Assembly (NCBI GenBank): GCA_029945375.1
Contig: CM057062.1
Location: 806,001 to 870,000 of the forward strand
Reading direction: 5' to 3'
Source of the DNA: Agaricus subrufescens
Lineage: Eukaryota; Basidiomycota; Agaricomycetes; Agaricales; Agaricaceae
Length of the DNA stretch: 64,000 nt
Shown: piece after piece, positions 58,663 to 64,000 of the stretch
Layout: each line of letters opens with the position of its first letter
How positions within the stretch are numbered: the stretch's first letter is position 1
Position numbers and translations under genes: made by a program
The notes under the pieces: generated by a model
Told to the model about the DNA's origin: nothing
The model's database searches: none
Seen by the model: only the letters and a program-made list of their open reading frames with translations

Positions 58663-59942
58663 ATGTCATCGCGGCCCATCATGTCTTTAAGGATCCGGAA
58701 GGCTATAAAGGATGCTCTGGCATTGAATGGTTACGATACTGTTCAGGATGTCGTCTCTGCACCCCGAACATCCCTCGCCCACGGTTAATCCGCTTTCCCT
58801 CCCTCCCGAAATGCGATAACTTGACGAATGGCTGATGCTTGTCGTAGAACTGAGTATGAGCGTCGCTGAGGTTGAGGACCTTATCCAGCAGATCCAAAGC
58901 CCTCCTACACAGAACACAACTATGCCTTTGACGCAGAATGCGGCTGTCATCATGAAGACAACGCGAACCTTTTCTACCCGATGGGAACCCCTTAACAAGC
59001 TTTTGGACGGCGGTCTAGTGCAAGGTCATATCCTCGAACTGTCCGGACCTCCTGGATCTCCCAAGGAGAATATTGCCATTGACATCGTGTCATCCTTTCT
59101 CGAATCCGGCGAGGAGGTCATTTTTGTCGGTAGCCCTTGATTTCGCGGTCGGTTAGGGAACGTGTACGCTCAGACTCTTGTGCTCTAGATTGTCAGAATA
59201 TGACTTCGCTCGAGAAGCTTCGTGGAAAAACTTCGGGTTGGTGTTCATGAAGATTATCCTCTCTGGCGATTGTTGATGACGGCGTCGATTAGGAGTCCCC
59301 CTGACCAGGTCCTATGGGCTACATTATTTAAGGATCTTGACTCCTGGCGAGCTCATGGTCTTTCTGCACTCCTTGAACGTACTACTGGACTCGAAGCCGA
59401 GGGTCGCGTTATTAGTGCTCAACTCGTTTTCATTTCCTTTCACAACATTCCCTCAACCGTACGCCAAGTCGGGTATCCTTGAACAGATCAAGCAAATTCT
59501 CATCATGGTAACCGCTGTCAGAAACTTGACAGTCCGTCGTTATACCTTGTTTCATTATTAATACATCTTAATAAGCAACTACTTAGGTGTTAACGACATG
59601 TCAACTAGCTACTAGGATGCTCAAGGATGACGGGTCTATTGGGACCTTTGAAGAAGGAGGAAAGGTTGTGATGGTACCTCGACCAGGTAAGAACTATTCG
59701 CCTTATCGTTTATCATTGTAGTTGATCATGAACCTTACAGGTAGTTCTTATCTCCCATCGGGCAGATCTCATCGAGTCATACTTTCGTATGACGGTCCAG
59801 CCACAGGGTATTTATGCAATTAATCATTCCTCATCACCGCCGACTCAGATCTGACGGATTGTTTATCAGTGTCATGTATTTGTTATCGTCTTTCCAAACG
59901 GGCAACGCCGAACGCGTACGATACGAGCCTTACGTGCTTTAG
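58663..59942 (+). CDS. RAD51/RecA-family paralog with atypical Walker A
   Basis: A DNA-repair recombinase paralog. The start is MSSRPIMSLRIRKAIKDALA, followed by LNGYDTVQDVVSA, a helix-hairpin-helix-like N-terminus as in RAD51 paralogs. The RecA core has FSTRWEPLNKLLDGGLVQGH, ILELSGPPGSPKENIAIDIV in the Walker A position, EVIFVDCQNMTS, VALLVLNSFSFPF (Walker B strand), SGILEQIKQILIMVTAV, TCQLATRMLKDDGSIGTFEE and SSYLPSGRSHRVILSYDG. The final exon ends FQTGNAERVRYEPYVL. Introns at about 58778-58847, 59130-59188, 59235-59301 and 59532-59586, and two later ones (from about 59688 and 59819), conserve phase. The Walker A lacks the GKT/GKS of active ATPases (G-P-P-G-S-P-K-E). The most likely relative is the RAD51C/RAD57/XRCC3 group; I could not choose among them. 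Confidence 0.75.
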
Positions 59943-60082
59943 TAGGTTCGAGGCCCACCAAATTCATAAGTGACCGGTCACAAGCTCAATTCAAATATCA
60001 GACATATACAAATCAACGGTAACTAGCATAACGATAATCGACTGGCATATTCCATCAGAAACAGCTATCGGGCATTGGATAT

Positions 60083-60373
60083 TCAGCAGCTGCAGGATCC
60101 CTTGCTAGCGCAAGTGCAGTCCTTGCCAGAACCGCCGCAGGAGCACTTGAAAGAACACGATCAGGATTGAATCGAAAGAACGACGGGTCGAAGTAGAACT
60201 CACGGCCTCACCGTGGGCCTTGTTAGTGCAGCTCTGGCAGCTGCATTGGCCCTTGGGGCAAGCACAGGAGCTTTGAGGTCCGCAGGAGCTAATCGAAAAG
60301 CAGTGAGCAACGATACAATCGCCATCGATTGTTGGGAAGCCTACGAGCAGTCGTTTGCGCAGGTGCAGGCCAT
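60083..60373 (-). CDS. Metallothionein, 58 aa in three exons
   Basis: A Cys-rich metal-binding protein. Exons 60345-60373, 60204-60288 and 60083-60145 join in phase. The protein starts MACTCANDCSSCGPQSSCAC and ends CTCASKGSCSC, with 15 Cys in 58 residues arranged as repeated C-x-C and C-x2-C pairs and no aromatic residues, the hallmark of metallothioneins. Such proteins chelate Cu(I), Zn or Cd in the cytosol and are usually induced by metal. The third exon starts directly with C-S-C after a perfect GTGAGT donor in intron 2. The gene is invisible to simple open-frame searches because no exon exceeds 30 codons. It converges on the RAD51-paralog gene with 140 bp between stops. Confidence 0.88.
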
Positions 60374-63300
60374 TGTCAATGAGTAAGATTTGAGCGTAGG
60401 TGTGAATGGAGTAGGAGTGTAAGTCTTGGTGCTGATAATCGGGACGAGAGGAGGCTCTTAAATACGGTCGCAAATGGCAGCTTCAATTATCTAAGCGGCA
60501 AGCAACAAAACACCAAGCATCGCCGATATCAGCCCCTCATACGATAACATAAGCAGTAAGCTATGGTGTTGGGTGATGACGAGTTGGATATAGATGCACT
60601 CGATACGGTAATACGGCCGCCGAGGATGGGCAGAGATTTTTGGAACTTCGAAATGAGAATGACTCCTTGGCTGTTCTTGGTTTCCCCTGAGGTAGACCCT
60701 TGGGGATGGAGAAGCCATGCTGGCAGAGCTAAGTTTGTGTGGTTGCATCGTGACTATCGATCCTCGTGATTTTGCTTTAGCCGCTTCGCCACGAGGTCCT
60801 CGATTTATCAACCGAAATTACCGCCATTGGCCGCCGATAAAATTTCAGAGTTATCTGGCTCCGTGGTTCTTTTAATTTATCCTACACTTTAGAGGGCGGA
60901 CGAATAACTTTCGCTGGAGACTGCTCGTCTGTTTGGGATACTTTATGGTTTATGGGTACAGCCGGCGTAGCTATCTGCCAAACCATGCCTCTGGGCTGCC
61001 GAAAGGTTCTACATGACAAATTGACTTTTCAACATATGGGCACATCGTGATCACAAATTGAACAGCCCAATTACGTATATCTATCAATCGAAAGTGGAAT
61101 CGTTTCGGTTCATGCCGACGGCTTGAGGTCAAATCTCAGAAGATGTGCTATTTGTATACATGACTCGTACACGCTGTGCGAATACTCCGACGGGTTCGCA
61201 ACCTGCGGAAAGCTGGTACTAGATGTACTTTTCCTATTAAAAATTACGCTGGCTTACACTAAGCTTTGAACTATGCGTTTCTATCTCAAAAATTTTGATC
61301 ACAAGTTGAGGGATGATCTACTTTCGTCGATAAGATTACAAACTGTGACGCGCTAAGAACTCAAATATCTGGACTTCCCCGAGGTAAAATGACAATTAGA
61401 CAGGGGACAAGTTGTTCTCTTTGAGGTTTCTTCCGTTCATTTGCCGGGCTACAAATATCTTATGTCTCCTCGCTCATTACAGTGTTCCTCGGCGATGTGC
61501 CATTTTTCGCTTTAGTATCATTCTATCTATCTCTTGCAAGAATAACTTGCTCATTGTTCTTTTCAGATTCTGGCTGGTTCTCTGTGCTATCTGTTTCAAA
61601 CAAAAAAAAGATTTTGTTCTAACGCAATGCGGTTAACAGCTCCATCTAATCGCAGTAACAATGGGAATGATAATCATGTTAATGGTAATACATCTCTGGA
61701 AAGGTTCGAAGATGACAACTGTGACGAATAAATAAACTATAAATACCAGATATACACCAGATCATTGGAGAAAGGAGGTGGGTAAAAGAATAGGAAGCCA
61801 AGTAGAAGACAAGCGTTGTGAAATCTTTCAAATTCCTATATCTAGGCCTTTCAGGGCTGCAGTGGATAATGCTCAGAACGATTCAACGCGAAGTGGGAAA
61901 GCTGTTACCTCCACTAAGGATCGAATTGCATATACATAGAGTCAGTTTTGGGTGATCGCGATTTCCCAGGACAACACTCAGGCACAGCTATTTTTAAACA
62001 AGGTATATTTTTGGGTTGCCGAACTCTTAAGCCTCAGGCAAAGCACGCATCGCCTCACTTCCTTGACTGAGCCCCCTTGCGCAGCTAGTCCTGCTCGGAA
62101 GTTGCCACTGGGCGGCGATCGGGGCAGTTCGCGTTGATTATCTTTGAACTGTCAGCTGGCACAGGTTTACATTGGTAGAATTGTTCCCAAGAGCTCCCTA
62201 GCGCGTCACGAATATTTTGCCCCAAGTTAAGTTTTTCATATAGGATGGCTCAAGAAAGAGAATAAGTTTCCTAATCGTGTCCCGGTCATGGCTTTGTGTC
62301 ATTGACGACTCGGAGCAGAACGAAGTGAACTGTCAAGGTTGTGGAGAAACATTGGAGAAACGTTCTTCAAAGTATATTTTCAGTGAGCAGTAGCAGAAAT
62401 CCAAAATGAAGATGCGTCAGGGGCTGAGACACGCTGAGGGAGGTCAAAATTAAGCTGTCATGGTTTTTCATCGAGGCTTCACGGTATACGCCACCCGTTT
62501 GGTCATCGGCGCCGTAAAACACCACCAGGTCGACTCGATATCATTACTTCAACAAAGGAGTACACCCACTCCTCAGAGGATGTTCATGAGAGCGAGGTTG
62601 ATTCAATAACGAAGGGCCGACAAGTTCCCCATACAGTACCACCATACTCCTCACGCTCCTCTCGCGAGAGTCTACACCAAAACCAATAGGCCCACTTCGA
62701 TTCACCATCTTCTGTCTCACTCCAACAAAATGAACTTCTAAATAGCAGTGTCCAGCTGACGGCAATAAAATTGGAACAACATAATTCAAGTTTCGTGTCT
62801 TCAATGCCTCGAGTTGTTGGAGCCGATTAGAGCAGAAGGTTCACGTCAATGTCCCTGTGGACGCAGGAACATCAGCTCTTTTACAAAACAATCAGTCATT
62901 CTTGATTCTTCCCTCTTTCGCATCTGTTTACCCATCCATATTATACAACAACGTTCATTCTATGGGTTGTTTCAGACACAAGTTACACTCGATCCTCTAC
63001 AAGGCAAATACTATAGGTGAGAAAGTTCGTTAATGTTGAGCTGTATCTTCGCAGGGTTATATGTAAAAGCGGTAACCGCCTTGAGGGGAAATTATCTGAG
63101 TACGCCGTGTATCATGCATTGATGGCGTCTACACTTATCCTTAGATTTAGGTTCAGCCTCACAAACGGCGAAGAGATAGATCTGATGAAGAACTGACGAG
63201 CACCTAAGCCACGTAACTGATTCAGCGGAAAACCCAAAAAAAGGGGTTAAAGCGGTGAGGACATGGATGCAGAAATCACTCTGCTATGGAATTAGTCTAT

Positions 63301-64000
63301 TCCGGTTACATTCCGTCAATGGCCCGTTGATAATACTCATTCGGATTCCACCAGTGTTTCAGTCAATCCCTCCGTCAAAGGGCCAGCTACGCAGGGTCGT
63401 CTCTAGTGGTATGACCATTTATGAGGGCGCCACCACTGCATAGTGGTCACCTCTAGGATCAATGCACGATGAGCATGCAGCTCTTGAACTTCGTGCGGAA
63501 TTTCATCCCTTTCCTAGTGCATTTAGTTCAGTGATATGGTTTTTGATGCCTAGCTGTAGATGTCGACAGAGCCAGGTTAGTCGTTAAGTCACTACTAGTA
63601 ATCATGTAATCATATGAAGAGCTCCAAGCCGACGACAGCCCCCGAGCCTTCCAGTCTCTTTCACCCAATGTAACGCAATTGGCAATTTTAGGGCACCGGC
63701 TATTACCGAGATTTACAAGAGGATGAAATAAACCTTCGCTGACAGAAGTGCTTAGTTGGGAGTGCGGTGATTAGTGGTGGTCCGCGCTCGTGCCACAAGC
63801 GCAGACTCAGCTGAGGATTTCTCGGAGGTGATGGGTAACAAGCGGCAAGCATGACTATACATGTACAAATACGAGTTCATTGGCCGAGAAAATTCTCCGT
63901 CCAGTTGAGTACTCGCTCCTCAAAGTTCAGCAAGAATATTCAATTTTAATGTAGATCAAAGGATCATGTAACCATACAACCATCTCAAACCTTCTACTCT
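60374..64000. other. Right end of the window, no gene recognised
   Basis: About 3.6 kb. The part upstream of 60373 should contain the metallothionein promoter. An open frame on the minus strand (60491-60811) ends in a hydrophobic stretch, and one on the plus strand (60563-60769) has a Trp-rich stretch, but neither has a family match or a consistent splice structure. I found no convincing gene from 61 to 64 kb. Confidence 0.4.

Noticed and set aside
60491..60811. 106-codon minus-strand frame with a hydrophobic end, and the Trp-rich frame opposite
   Set aside because: They overlap one another and lie just upstream of the metallothionein gene, where a promoter is expected. No family resemblance.
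1..64000. tRNA, rRNA, CRISPR arrays or a polyketide/NRPS cluster
   Set aside because: No T-arm/A-box pairs, no rRNA-like stretches, no regularly spaced identical repeats with unique spacers, and no ketosynthase or adenylation motifs were seen by eye. A tRNAscan or profile search was not possible.

Overview
The window looks like nuclear DNA of a mushroom-forming basidiomycete (Agaricomycetes). Its genes are cut by many short GT-AG introns, mostly 45-65 nt. Its families are typical of these fungi: NACHT NTPases, Zn2Cys6 factors, a Crh-type GH16 enzyme, a PAG1/Furry scaffold, decayed P450s, a Tc1/mariner relic and a DUF6532-like gene. No rRNA, tRNA or CRISPR was seen. All gene models were spliced by hand from the sequence, and reading phase was checked across the junctions wherever exon coordinates are given.

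Layout. 1-9.2 kb is a decayed accessory region: the 3' part of a DUF6532-like gene, two cytochrome P450 relics and a broken Tc1/mariner element. 9.8-18.4 kb holds one long housekeeping gene, the PAG1/Tao3/Furry cell-morphogenesis scaffold (10 exons, about 2,713 aa). 18.8-32.2 kb is a cluster of five NACHT modules, with a transcription-factor gene carrying three Zn2Cys6 clusters in the middle. 32.4-33.4 kb is a CFA20-domain gene, and a relic of its 5' end lies behind another NACHT gene at 25.1 kb. 35-43 kb contains two paralogous polytopic membrane proteins separated by about 4 kb without genes. 45.3-46.6 kb is a diverged higher-order tandem repeat. 48-60.4 kb is again gene-dense: PBN1/PIG-X, a small P-loop GTPase, an RRM protein, a Crh-like GH16 glycosidase, RNase P subunit RPP1, an SDR oxidoreductase, a RAD51 paralog and a 58-aa metallothionein in three small exons. 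No gene was recognised from 60.4 to 64 kb.

The most unusual part is the NACHT cluster. Two of the five NACHT modules have no convincing start of their own. Splice phases instead join them smoothly to the gene upstream: one to the three-zinc-cluster factor (predicted 1,119-aa Zn2Cys6-NACHT protein) and one to another NACHT gene (predicted 1,142-aa NACHT-NACHT protein). Both junctions share the same intron-exon sequence, as if one NACHT cassette had been placed behind two different hosts. The other three NACHT genes carry a short Asn/Gly/Phe motif at the N-terminus instead. NACHT proteins in fungi are NLR-like and are linked to non-self recognition and programmed cell death. A DNA-binding sensor fused to such a switch, next to a divergently transcribed NACHT gene, would be a plausible self-contained recognition or regulatory locus. 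This is inference from sequence and needs transcript evidence.
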